A DNA stretch of 64,000 nt, taken from assembly GCA_025403435.1 (NCBI GenBank), contig CM046349.1, positions 21,412,004 to 21,476,003 of the forward strand, read 5' to 3'. Below, piece by piece: positions 34,701 to 46,878 of this stretch. Source of the DNA: Artocarpus heterophyllus. Lineage: Eukaryota > Streptophyta > Magnoliopsida > Rosales > Moraceae. Under the pieces are notes generated by a model that was given only the letters and a program-made list of their open reading frames with translations, did no database searches and was not told where the DNA came from. Every line of letters starts with the position of its first letter. Positions within the stretch are counted from its first letter, which is position 1. A program made the translations under genes and the position numbers.

Positions 34701-35126
34701 CTCTGTAAAGACAAAAACGGCGCATCTATCTTATCTCACCATTTCCTTCGCCTCTGTCTTTCCTTCCATTCCCTTCCATTTATCTCTCTCTCTACATCGC
34801 CAAGCTTCCTTTCCTTCCTTTCAACTTTCTCTCTTTACTCTGTATTATAATTGTCTTGCGTTACCAGAAATATAAACAAAAACGTGAAGCCGATTCTTCT
34901 TCCTTCGCAGAAAAGGAAGCTCTTTCTCTAGGATTTTCTCTCTCACTTTCTCTGCAAGCAAACACCAAACAAAACCAATATATATATATATATATATATC
35001 AAGCCTCTCAGATCTATCGCTTCCTCTTTCATTAGGTTTCTCTCTCTTTCTCCCTCCTTGGTTCAGTCGATCGATCTGAGCTTCCTCTTTTTTTTTTTTT
35101 GGCTCGATTTCCTGTTTGAGTTTGCA
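34701..35126 (+). promoter_or_regulatory. Promoter/5' UTR region of the F-box gene
   Basis: Strongly pyrimidine-rich (tctctctctctac, ctttctctct, 34736-35060), as is usual for plant core promoters and leaders, with a (TA)n microsatellite at 34978-34999. No unambiguous TATA box or start site could be assigned. Confidence 0.5.
34978..34999. repeat. (TA)n microsatellite in the F-box gene leader
   Basis: About eleven AT dinucleotides, roughly 130 bases upstream of the start codon. Confidence 0.85.
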
Positions 35127-36344
35127 ATGTCTTCCATGCGCGTAGATCTGACCTCTAGGGTTTTCCCGGAGCCAGACGCCATGGAAATCGACCACTTCGA
35201 TCGGCTACCTGACTCTCTGCTCCTCCTCGTCTTCAACAAGATCGGGGACGTCAAGGCACTTGGCCGCTGCTGCGTTGTCTCCCGTCGCTTCCACGCGCTC
35301 GTCCCTCAGGTCGAGAACGTCGTCGTCCGCGTTGACTGCGTCATCTCCGACGACGACTCTTCCTCATCTTCCTCCTCCTCCGACAAGTCACGAGGTTCCT
35401 TCTCCAATCTCTTCCGTTTATTTGTTGGCGGCATTGTCAAGCCTCTCCAAGCCCTAGGCCAGTTTTTCACCCCTAGAAGAGCCTCCTCTTCGTTTTCATC
35501 GTCATTGTCTTCTTCTTCCGGTTTCGGCGGCGGTTTTGGCTCGTCGTCGCTTGCCGTCGGGAGCCAGGACGACGGGGAGATTGATCAGGGAGGGGTGACT
35601 CACCACTCGCCGACGCAGGTCTTGAAGAACTTCAATGAGATTCGGTTCCTCAGGATCGAGCTTCCTAGCGGCGAATTGGGGATAGACGACGGCGTTCTGT
35701 TGAAATGGAGAGCTGATTTTGGCTCAACTCTCGACAATTGCGTGATTCTCGGCGCCTCCTCGGTGGTTTACTCTGAACCGCCGGCCAAATCGTCTTTGAA
35801 CGAGCAGACCAATGGCGCTGTCGACGCGTTCTGTTCTGCTAACGGCAATGTGGGCGAGGACAATGGAAGCATCCCTGATTCGTTTTACACCAATGGAGGC
35901 CTCAAATTGAGAGTGGTTTGGACAATTAGCTCGCTGATTGCGGCCTCGGCGAGGCATTACCTGCTCCAGCCAATAATTTCGGAGCACAAGACGTTGGACA
36001 ATTTGGTCCTGACCGATGCGGATGGGCAGGGGGTGTTGTGCATGAACAGGGATCAGCTCGAGGAGTTAAGGGTGAAGCCATTGTCGGCCTCTTCGGCGTC
36101 GAAGAGGACTCTTGTGCCGGCTCTCAACATGAGGCTCTGGTACGCTCCTCACTTGGAGTTGCCAGACGGCGTAGTTTTGAAGGGCGCGACCTTGGTTGCG
36201 ATTCGGCCCAGCGAGCAATCGGCGGCGAAGAAGGAGTTCTCCGATGGGTCTTGGGTTGCAACCGCGTTTGAAGAGCCCTTTGGGACTGCAGCGAAGATGC
36301 TTGTGAAGAGACGCACGTACTGCCTCGAGATGAACTCTTTTTGA
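35127..36344 (+). CDS. F-box protein, At5g46170/At4g18380 type
   Basis: Single-exon gene, 405 aa. I chose the ATG at 35127 (MSSMRVDLTSRVFPEPD) because the family starts this way; an in-frame ATG at 35058 would add 23 hydrophobic residues encoded by the pyrimidine-rich leader. The F-box is at about residues 22-65 (HFDRLPDSLLLLVFNKIGDV, then RCCVVSRRFHALVP), predicted to bind SKP1 in an SCF ubiquitin ligase. Ser-rich linkers follow at 77-89 and 119-140, with the conserved NLFRLFVGGIVKPLQALGQF (94-113) between them. The C-terminal half is highly conserved (THHSPTQVLKNF 159-170; LKLRVVWTISSLIAASARHY 259-278; VKRRTYCLEMNSF at the end). There are no Kelch or LRR repeats. Family membership is confident from remembered Arabidopsis sequences; the substrate is unknown. 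The frame is intact, with codon use and GC unlike the surrounding repeats. Confidence 0.95.
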   Translation: MSSMRVDLTSRVFPEPDAMEIDHFDRLPDSLLLLVFNKIGDVKALGRCCVVSRRFHALVPQVENVVVRVDCVISDDDSSSSSSSSDKSRGSFSNLFRLFVGGIVKPLQALGQFFTPRRASSSFSSSLSSSSGFGGGFGSSSLAVGSQDDGEIDQGGVTHHSPTQVLKNFNEIRFLRIELPSGELGIDDGVLLKWRADFGSTLDNCVILGASSVVYSEPPAKSSLNEQTNGAVDAFCSANGNVGEDNGSIPDSFYTNGGLKLRVVWTISSLIAASARHYLLQPIISEHKTLDNLVLTDADGQGVLCMNRDQLEELRVKPLSASSASKRTLVPALNMRLWYAPHLELPDGVVLKGATLVAIRPSEQSAAKKEFSDGSWVATAFEEPFGTAAKMLVKRRTYCLEMNSF

Positions 36345-37250
36345 TGTGAGGAAATTATGCGATCTTTGAGGTAAATTTGCAACTTTGATTATGATTTCAT
36401 ATTTTCTCAGGGAATGATTTCGTATTTGTTGAAATATTTACATCTGCATATCCTGTGATTGCTTATGATTGCTTGATTTTGAACGTTCTGGAATTAGTCA
36501 TGCCCTACTATTGGTATCATTATTGAAATTCTTAATTAGATTCTGTTCCATCCATGAAAGAGGCTATTGGTAGGTCTTTCAGCTTGTACGAAAGAACTGG
36601 AATTTGTATTTTCATATATGAATTTGGAGTTTCAGATCACAAATTATGCGTTGGAAATTTAACCCCAAATTAGACTGGCTCAATATTGGCTTAAACTTGT
36701 TGTGGGCTTTTTCAATAGTGCTTTTCAAAACTAAGAAATTTGGGATTGTTCTGTTTTTGGGTGCCTATTTCTATTGTGATAGTCGATGTGTGTAACTAAT
36801 CTTGTGGATAATTGGTCGCTTACTTGAGTTTGGATGGGATTGTCAGGCAATGCGAAACTCGTTGGAGGGAGAAGGGGATAAGGGGAAGAAGTTGCATGCT
36901 TTCTGAAACGGGAGAAGAGAGAAACTACAGAACGATTTGTCTTTGTGCCACGTGAAGATAAAATCTTGATTGAGACTGCCACGAAAGAAGGGCCGTAGCT
37001 CCCGTTGATTATAAGCTGCAAAATTTGTTCGCCATTATGTGCTTGAAAGGATATATATATATAGAGAGAGAGAGAGAGCTGGAAATCATGAAATGCATCT
37101 GCTGGTTGTTTTTATTTCAGGCATATGCTTGTAAGAGTTCACACTTCATACACGCCTCTAGGTTGATCTTTGTAAGAGCTTGAAGTTTGTAGTCACCTAC
37201 TTATCTTATATAAAATTCTCTGTATGTGAATATTAATTTTAGGTACGACT
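36345..37250 (+). other. 3' UTR of the F-box gene, possibly with an intron
   Basis: Downstream of the stop, 'gatctttgag|gtaaatttgc' near 36370 and 'gggattgtcag|gcaatgcg' near 36845 would make a GT-AG intron of about 475 bases within the 3' UTR. Microsatellites (AT)n(AG)n are at about 37050-37078. The transcript end is not identifiable with certainty. Confidence 0.3.
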
Positions 37251-37823
37251 ATGCTGTGCTTATGTGATATATATTTTAAAGTCCATTTCTATGAAGGAGT
37301 TAGCAATGCTTGAAGCGTCGTTTGATATCCTGAGTCTTTTTTTCAGTCTTTTTTCCCTACCGATATGATCACTTTAAACCCAAATGGTGGTAAATAGGAC
37401 CTGAATGAATTAATAAGCATTATAGAAATGGCACCAACACAAGGAAAAGAAGAATGCATGTTAGTCTAAAGGAGATTGTGTTGGTAAAAGAAAAATTCTA
37501 TCTAGAGGTCAACTGAATGCTAAGTTGGATTATCTAAGCTTTAATTCTGATCTACTACGGTGTAGTTTTTAGAGAACAATATATTATTTCTCTGAGTCTT
37601 AAGTCCAGTTATCAATATTACTCTGTTACTAGTGATTCCGAATTTTGTTTTTTCCCCTTGTTTCGCAAGGAGATTGGTATGAAATTGAAATTGTTTTATG
37701 AATCCGTCGTAGCAATCTCAGATCAGTTACAGTAAGGTAAAAAAAAAAAAAAAGAATCAGTTACAGGAAAGGTCTACCATGAAGTCGTTATGGTAAATCA
37801 ACTTGATTAGGTGCAATTTCTAT

Positions 37824-37929
37824 CTGCTTTGTGGTGATCTAACCAAACCATTTGGCACTTTATTACCAATGAATACCTGCTTTGTGGTGATCTAACCAAA
37901 CCATTCGGCACTTTATTACCGATAAGAGC
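37824..37929. repeat. 53-base direct tandem duplication
   Basis: 'ctgctttgtggtgatctaac...ctttattacc' occurs at 37824-37876 and again at 37877-37929 with only a few differences. It lies in non-coding DNA downstream of the F-box gene. Confidence 0.9.
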
Positions 37930-40900
37930 CAAGTTAATAAGCAAAATCAGTACTTGTTAAACGTACAAGCAGCGGTTGGCTTACCAAATGTGCAAGTTGT
38001 AGACGCCAATCATCACTCTGTAGGGGGTGTACAACAACAGTTTCCTACACTTTCCTTTGCGTAAAATCAATCTTTGTCCTAGAATGTATGGATTTTAGTC
38101 GCATGAACCAGTTCATGTGATTGAATTCGACATGACAAAAGGCATATATATCATTAGGAGTATGGACCAGCACCTTTTGTCTACTGATATCTGGACGTTG
38201 CTTCCCTGTTTTGCAATTGTCTCCTGTTATATCTCACTGAGTGAAAAAGATTGCTGAGATGCATTTGATCCAACTTTTCTGAATGTGATCGGTTTAGTCT
38301 TTAACTTCAAGTCCAAGGGTTATAAGAAACTTAAAAGGGGTATGATTAGCAAAATATACGTAGTTTCCTCCAATTCTTTGGGTTCTATTTGGCCATATGA
38401 GAAACAGAGGAATTTGGAGTTGGGTTTAATATATTTGGTTGAAAGAAACATGGGTGGAGTTAGTGGTTTGAGATATTTTCTCCCCCACCACGTATAACTC
38501 ATGTCGACCTGTCCTGGAAGGAAGTAGTAATTCTACACGTGAGAGAGAGGAAGGGAAAATTATTTGTTTGTTTATTTGTCTATTCATTGAAGAATTTTAG
38601 AGCTGGTTCCAGATCTCCATTTCTGATTTCACTTTTTTCTTTAAAAGAAATTAATGTGTAGTTTTAATTGGGACATATTGTTTATTTGAAGAATTAGCTG
38701 GGTCTGCTTTTCTGCCTTTTATCTGTTTGTCACATGAGATACCTTAGCCTTTGCATGCTTTCAAGTCACAGTCCACGTGAATTCTAACGTGCACACATTC
38801 TCACACCTTACATTATACACTCACTAAAAGTTTAAAACAGCGCGCTTTTTGTCAATAAAAACAAAAAAACAAAAAACAAAAAACAAAAAACTCTAGCTTT
38901 TCAAAAATTATTTGAAACTGTATTTTTAAACGTTTTAATAGGTTAAAATGATTTCAATTATTTATAAAGATTATAAAAATATTACATTTAAGCTTATAAT
39001 CTATTGATAATATTTTGGTATAAGTTTTAAAGTCTATTTCAGAAGTATTTTTTTAAAAAACTATATTTTATGGCTTTATCAAAAAACATTTTTAGAGAAC
39101 AAAAACACTTTTCACAAATCATTCAAACACTTTTAAAAATAACTTTTAGACTTAAGAAGCCTTATAGCTTTTAGAAAGCCCCTTGCAAACAACCCTTTCC
39201 TCTTCTCAAGCTTTACACTTGCGCCACTTTTACTTATCTATTTTGTGCCATTTTTATATTTTTAATAAAAAATAATTGCCCATTTTCTTTTATATTTATC
39301 TCTTGTCCAATGAAACAAAATTAATAACGGAAACACCCCAAAATGGTTTAGTGATAATGCGTGGATAATATATTTTTTTAGGCTATTTTTTGTGACAAAT
39401 ATTAGTGATAGTGAAGTGATAAATTAATATAGAATATTTTAGTCTTCCTCAAACTTTAAACCTTGAGATTGAAAGTCAATACTGTCTTGAAAGAAACGAA
39501 CCTTTCTGCTTTGGTCCAAAAATAAAGTTCTCATTATCATGTTTTTACTTGATTTTGGCCAATTTTTCCATCATATTTGATTGGTCTCTGAACTTCAACA
39601 ACTCATGGTTCATTAGGTGGTCCTGTTTTGGTCTCAAATTGAATGCCGTTATGCTCTCATTTCAATGTTGAAATTCACTTTTTTTTTTTTTTTTAAATCC
39701 AGTCATATCATTACATGTTCCAATCCCATTGTTAAGTAATAATACCTGGATGAAGACATCAACAACAACCCACTGACAGCTGGAAGCATATAATCCTTTT
39801 GCCCCCATTGTTATGATTCCTTTTTTTTTTTTTTTTTGAGGCAATTATTGCAAGTAACTAGACCTCTCATTTCAGCTAAAAAACACTTTTGCTCTTCTCG
39901 ATAACTTTATTATCTTATTACTGCAATGCAGTTGTACCAAGGGGGTCTCTATTATCTCTGCCTTTCTACTTTGCACTGGCAATTGTGAAAATGCATTACA
40001 CTCGAAAAAAAAAGTTTGGAAATGCTGCATGAACTACTCTCAAACTTTCTATATCATACGTTTCTGTATTAAAAGGCACTCACGAAGGCATTGTTTAGAC
40101 AACTTTAGAATCACCTATAAAAGTAAACATAACTTTTGACGGTGCTCTGAAAAGAGAGAAAATTACTTTTAAAAGGCTTTTCGAGAGCACCAAATGTGTT
40201 TGTTCAGTTGAATCAGAAGAATAACACTTTTGAGTCACAAGCATTTTTTTTAGGATCAGAGTCTGTGTATAGAAGTAAATAGCTAAAATTCATAAGTGGT
40301 ATCGAACTGCATTTAAAAAAAAAAGGGTATCAAACTTCATTTACATGTGTTTTTGATACGTTAAACGGTTGCTCTTATTATTATTATTTTTCTTGATTTT
40401 TGCTAGTTAAACGGCTGCTCTTTATTGAAAATATGAATTCGTTAACCGCCATTTAGTATTAGACCAGTGGAAATTAACCAAGAATCATGGGCTTCAAAAT
40501 GACACCCTTTTTTGGAGAGGAAAATAAGAGAAATAACACATTTAAGAAGGGGAATAAAAATCAGTAGTATAAATTTAGGGAGATTCAACCAAAGATTGTA
40601 AATAGACCATAAAATAACAGCCCAAACCAACATTTTCCAGTGACTGTAGAACAACAGAATCTCTGGCTTGGAAGACTCGCAAACAGAATTCACAATTTAA
40701 TGTGAGGAAACCGACTAAGCAAGATATTGAATGATCTTGGCCATAAAAGGGTCTCAACAATAAGCTTAACGACGACCTTGGATCCTAATAATATGGTCAT
40801 CTTGGACAACAAAACACTCCTTTAATGAATGTGTATCTACTCAAGGTTTAAAACTGCACATGCTACAACAATTTGTTTTTTGGTTTTGAAAAACTGAAAC

Positions 40901-42544
40901 ATTAGATTCAGATGCATACTCCAAAGCTGAAAAGTGAAGCAGTGTATCACCCACATAGGAAAAACGACAATGGTTTTGTGATAATACTGCTACAATTGAA
41001 GCGTGTGTTCCAGAAACTGAGAGATTCAGCTTGACGATTCAATCACTGGGCAGCTGGCTGCTTCATTTGAGTAAATGTACAGACATTTTTGGAAAGGAAA
41101 AAGAATTAACTTTTTAATGGGAATTGTCAATTTAATTCTCTTTGGAACAGACCAAGGAACGCTTACATAAATATATATATATGGATATCCGAATTATACG
41201 AATGGAAGCTGAATGACTTCAAAATGGATAACGTAGAAATACCAACAGTATCAGAAGCATTAATAATAAGGAATTATCCGATGCAGGGAAGTAGGCTTTT
41301 GCACTCGCAGCTTTCCACCACTTCTTTTACTTCACTTTCCTGCAAGAAAAATATCACCTTTAGACATTAATATTCATAGTTTTTCACATTGCTTTTTGGT
41401 TTGATCATTATGATTTCTGAACACCCAAAATCATATTCCATATATACACACAACATATCTTGCAGCGAGAATGCGTCAAAGAATTTTTTTCTTTCGTTCT
41501 TTCTTGGTAGAGCATCAAAGAAGATTGCTTATGAGGCATTGGTGCTTTGAAGCAAACTGCTTATCAAGTAAAACGACACAAAGTACAATGAATGCACACA
41601 GCACCAACACATCTTTATAGTCGCCAGTACATAACTTCTTGTCATGCAAAGTTTTCACGTTTTAAATAAAGTCAGAGTAGTTGAAGGGGAAATAATGTTG
41701 GAGTGATCAAATGTTGTTTTTGTTTGGTGTATGTCATATAAAACGGAAGATATAAATACTACAGCAAATGTTTGATTGGACGGAAATTGGAAAACACTAT
41801 CTCATTTTTCTCTACTCTTGCTTTTTATCTTACTAGTGTATTCAGCTCATATCATTTAACAGATTAAATACAGTACAGTTAATAAAAGTCATTGGAGTGT
41901 TATCATTGGATAATAACTACGATCCACCTACCTAGTTTTATGAACAAAAGGATTTGGTTTGGCAAATATGTAAGAGTAGCTTGGAGGAAACCGAAATTAA
42001 GTTCAAGAGCAACATCCATTCATAAAGAGTAATGATTGACATTAGTACTAAAACGAGACTGGTTATTAACAGCTCTAGCATCTCATGGGTCCTTTAATGA
42101 GATAGCATCTTTACCAAGGTGAGGAGCCGAAAAAGCCAAATTTCAAAGACTGGTGATTTCGCCAAATTTAGGAAAGAAAATATTTGAGTTTTATCTTGGA
42201 ATTTTGAATTTGATCAAACCAGTTTCTCTCACTTTGGAAATAATTAGATCAACACAAATTTTCCTCAAACTTTTTATAGGGATAAAGGACAGTCCTTAAC
42301 TTAACATTAGACTCCACAGAAATTTATTGAGGAAAACAAATCCATGTGGTGCTCAGGATTTTTTTAATTCTTTCTAGGAGATTGGCTGTTGGTTGACCTT
42401 ATTCATCTTTCCAAGTTAAGAATGAAGACAAGCCTCTCATCCTTTTGTTTTTTTACTACACAGAAAATAAGCCGCTCATCATCACTGTAATGAAAACGAG
42501 CAACCTATCTAAAGATAATGATACGATGTTAAGTCTTTTTTCAC

Positions 42545-42570
<26 letters not shown>
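42545..42570. repeat. (AT)n microsatellite
   Basis: About 13 AT dinucleotides followed by gtatgtattt. Confidence 0.9.
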
Positions 42571-42578
<8 letters not shown>

Positions 42579-45500
42579 TTTCTCTCTATTCAAGATATTA
42601 AACAACAGTCAATAACATGAGAGTCACGCCTCTTACAAAACCAATAAATTTGGCAAAATCAAGTTTCGTGTGACCTATGCAAGCACTTTAGTAACCACAC
42701 AGCAGCAACAACAACAACAATGACGGTAACCTATGCGGGGAGTATGCGCGTGTAACTGTGTGGTAGAGTTTAACACAATTTCTACACCGCAATATGTGAT
42801 TATAATCAGTGATGACTGAAGACATGTTATTTGTCCGTATGAGATCAATTCTGAAAAACTATAATGACTCTAAGGCCACCAGTTACGTGAAAGTCAAGAT
42901 ATACTTGCATGGATTCTAGCAGGCTTCCCTGTGGTTTCAATCAGATGCAGCCTTAAATGTACCCATAATGAATATCATGTGTGAAGATTAACAAAACGAA
43001 CATGGAGCATAGAGTTCATGGGTGCTTGATTGGAGGTTAATAATATTACAGCTAACAGCCTTGAGAAGGCCCTGAGATATTACAAGTGATATCAGGGGTA
43101 TCCCAGCCGTTGCATATAGCCTGCATACATTTTTGCCTTCTTTTCTGTTTTTTGCTAAAACTATTGCCTATATGACTATACCATACAGGGCAAGGAAACA
43201 TAAATTGTTACTGTAACACTGGAAGCAACGCAAAATTATAATAGTGGAATGGAATCAACAACGTGCCAATAAAAATAAGTGCTTGAGACTCGGTAAGGGA
43301 GATTGTCAAGCCCTGTGGAGGTGTAAATTATTCTGGATACTAAAGCAGGATTTTATAGTTTTCCGTCTTTCAGACAATATTTTCAGATAGATGGAAACAA
43401 ACACGCCCTATATAAACTTAAGTAAATGAACCATAATTGACAATTTAAAAATAAAAAGGTTTGGATAGTTACGATGAGAAACTAATAACCGCTAAAGCCT
43501 TAACACTGCTACTGCATTATTAACAGTGGGGTTAATCAACACTTCGGGATAACTCCACTAACCCTCCCTAAGGGCTAGGCTGTTAACAAACTAGGACATT
43601 CTCCAATTGATATATTTCTTTTGCAAACTAAAGGACATTGATGTTTTTTCCTGGACTCAAAAAATCGTTAATTAGAGGTCCTTGGACTGCAATTAGACTT
43701 GCTCGAATAGAATGACATGAATATTGTTCTAATTCGGATTTTCAAACAGACAAGTCTAATTACATTCATGGTAAATATAAAGATATTGCAAGATGAAGAA
43801 GATCAATACGATGATTCTCCATAATCTATGAAAATACGGCTATTCTAAAAGAGATGTAAAATATCCAGCGTTAATGTTGGAAGGTATTCCGGATTCTCGA
43901 GTTTATAGGTAATACTTTTTTTTTTTTTTAAGATGGTTCACTTTTAGCATACATATGGTCCAATCACCAACTGTTCATTATCAACTCAATAAATACAAGC
44001 TAATATAAACCAAGTTTACATGTCAAGCAAAAATAAAGCCAACAAGCTTGCATTATAACTTTTTTTCTAAATTTAGGAGATCCGCAGGTAATGTGTTATA
44101 GTCCTGACAAGAATATGGCCACGGCCACTAAAATTTGGAAATTATAGTTTAGTAGGGGCCATAACATTAACACAGAAATTAATGAAGTTAAACAGTTCTG
44201 CATGGATTTGTAAATGCTGCGAGTGTGTCCGTTTATTAGTTCCTGTGGGTACCGTTTGATGTTTTTCAATACATGCAAAGATTAACAGGAGCCGCTTTTT
44301 AAAATATGGATTCATGCAAATTATTAGGCTTTTTTTTCTCTATGGGAATTAACTATTCCCTTGTTAGTTTTTATTTGTCCAATTAGAAAGCAAGATAGAG
44401 TCCGTAAAAGTAAAAAATGGTAATTATGTATATAATACAGTGAGCGAAAAGATATATATAGTAAGGTCAATGCAGAGAGTTTTATCAATCACAAATTGAT
44501 TTGAAGGATGAAAGAAAAGGACTGAAGAGTGGTGCTGGAAGTGTCTTAAACAGTGATGTATGATAACTCGAGGCCCAACTATTAGAGTGGGAAATAATGT
44601 TCAATCATATATTTGTATTTCAAGCCACTACTTCTCCAAAGTTCCAGAACAGATGTTGAATGTTTAAGGTTTGGAGCGATCTATTGGTAAATTGGAGTAA
44701 GTTCCAACATAGGAAAATCGTATTTTTTTTGTGTTTAAATGAGAAAGTCTAATCTACCCAACTTTTTTCATTTTTTGAGGGAAATGAGTATTCTATAAAC
44801 TATTAATAATACACATTCATATAAAAGCTTTATGCATACATCATATTATATTATTTCAACTTATTTTATAACCTATTTGTCTGCCACCATAGTTCCCTAC
44901 AACTTATATGCATCTAGGGCTCAACTGCACCAGGTCCTACAATGACCTGTATCTTATGAACCTTTTGTAGCCCCATTACTGTTGCATCATTAAGCACCTC
45001 ATTATTTCAAGTTTTTTCTCTATAAATTGTGAAGTTAAGATTTGTGGTTTGGACTTTATTTATATTTTCGTTACCAATAAAGTATCATAATATTTGGCCC
45101 TAAATGAATTACCACTCACCGTACGATTCCATTTTATTGAAAAGCATATGTACAAAGATACTTATCAATTCCATTAAATAAAACAAAGTTATTTATGTTT
45201 ACGTCAGATCTTTTAAAAAATTGTGTTCTGAACAGACACTAGTAATGAACCCTAATTTAGACCCCCATTCATCCCACTTTAGTCCATGAACAATGAAATG
45301 CATACCTGACGACTTCAAATTTTACATTGTCTCAAGAGTACTCGTATCAATCATGAACTTAAATTGGGAGTGTAAGATTTTTTTTAATTAAAAAAAATTG
45401 TTGCAGAAGGACGTCTAGACTTCGGGTGCATATAGTAACCCCATTCCAACTATGTAGTTGGAAGTATAAAACTCTCTAGGATGTTACAGTAAAATGTTTC

Positions 45501-46878
45501 AATTTTACTTCTAATTTGTTGCCAAACACTCTTCAACATCCACATGGGTGTGGCTTTATTACGGGGCTGTGCATTCAAGCACCAGCGGGAACGTGGAAAT
45601 TGGTTCTAATTATGAAGGGCCAAATCATTATTATTTTTGATATATATGTAAAATATAATTTAACTAAAAAGACATAATTTGTTGCACCTGGTAAAGGGGC
45701 TATTCAGAGACAGGACGGGGATATTTAAATGCGTTTACAGTTCATTTAAAAATACGGAAATCTAAAAAAAATCACCCTGGTACAAGGGGCATAAAGATTT
45801 ATGCCCTTTTTTTCAACATTAAAAAAAATGTCCCTAAATATATATTAATTTAATAGGGCTGAATACCAACTCAAAACTAAATAGTGAAGTAATGGGGAGC
45901 ACATACCTTAATTTTGCCTAAAAAATATTTCTCTGGATATTACTTTTCTAATTTTTCACCTCATTATCGCTAAGAGACTGGAATATGAAGACTATAGCCA
46001 CTAGCTTACAATACCTGCTATAGCCAATTTCCTCAAGCAATAAAGGAGTATCCTAGGACTGCTACGACGTGCATGGGCTTTATTAAGAGCTTTTAGTTTT
46101 AGCCCTTTCATGTTCATGATGTGATTCACAAAAACAGCTAAAACCAGGAACGACACTACTAGTAAATACTACATAGTAATTACTTTCGACACTGCGCCGA
46201 TCCGTTTTGCCATGTGGTGAGTTTCGAAAGCAAGAAAAACAAGAAATGACAGTTGACAAACTAAAGCCGTTGCCAGAATTTCAATAACACATTTTGGTTA
46301 AAGCGAGGTTGTTCCTCTCGTTACCAACACATGGTTTAACCACGCGGATGTTAACATCTGGCGAAGAGTTAACAGATGCTAGAGAGAAGGGAACCAAGAA
46401 GAGAACAAAAAAGGCGACAACCAGCCGATCCCCTATACACGGCAATCCATGCAGGAATCCAAAAAGAAGACATTCAAGTATTATATATATATGTAAAATA
46501 CACCCCATGAAAAAATGCCCAAATGGGTTCGATTTCTTTAAGATTATCAAGAAAGCAAAGGGGTTTCATTCATGGTCATATGCACAACACGTATATCCAA
46601 AAGGGCAACAAATGAACAAAGGAAAAAAAAGGACATATATATTGCATTAATTCCAAGCGTAAGAGGCGGAAACCCCATGTCATGAATTAGGGAAAAGAAA
46701 AGATCCGAACAAGCAAACTAGCATGGCAATACAAAGCAGTAATAAAACAAATATTGAACATATATATGAAAATTGCTAATAAAAACACACGCAAAAGAGG
46801 ATAGAGAACAGTACTAATAAGAAGAACAATGAAAGTTTACCAGAAAGGTGGGCGAAGAGAGGAATCTGCGCAATGGCT

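Larger units (their letters stand above)
37251..46840. other. Long gene-poor interval between the convergent F-box and TCP genes
   Basis: No complete gene is recognised on either strand. Contents: a 53-base tandem duplication (37824-37929), A/T homopolymers, an (AT)n run (about 42545-42570), a MITE-like fragment (about 45440-45535; atgttacagtaaaatg...tgccaaacactctt), and two short - strand segments with good splice acceptors and short open frames (43120-43046 and 41340-41275; see findings). Confidence 0.5.

Noticed and set aside
35058..35126. Upstream ATG extending the F-box protein by 23 residues
   Set aside because: The extra residues are Phe/Leu-rich because the leader is poly-pyrimidine; related proteins start at MSS-RVD.
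40442..40760. Overlapping minus-strand frames of 61-83 codons
   Set aside because: No homology, no splice context that makes sense, and base composition like the surrounding intergenic DNA.
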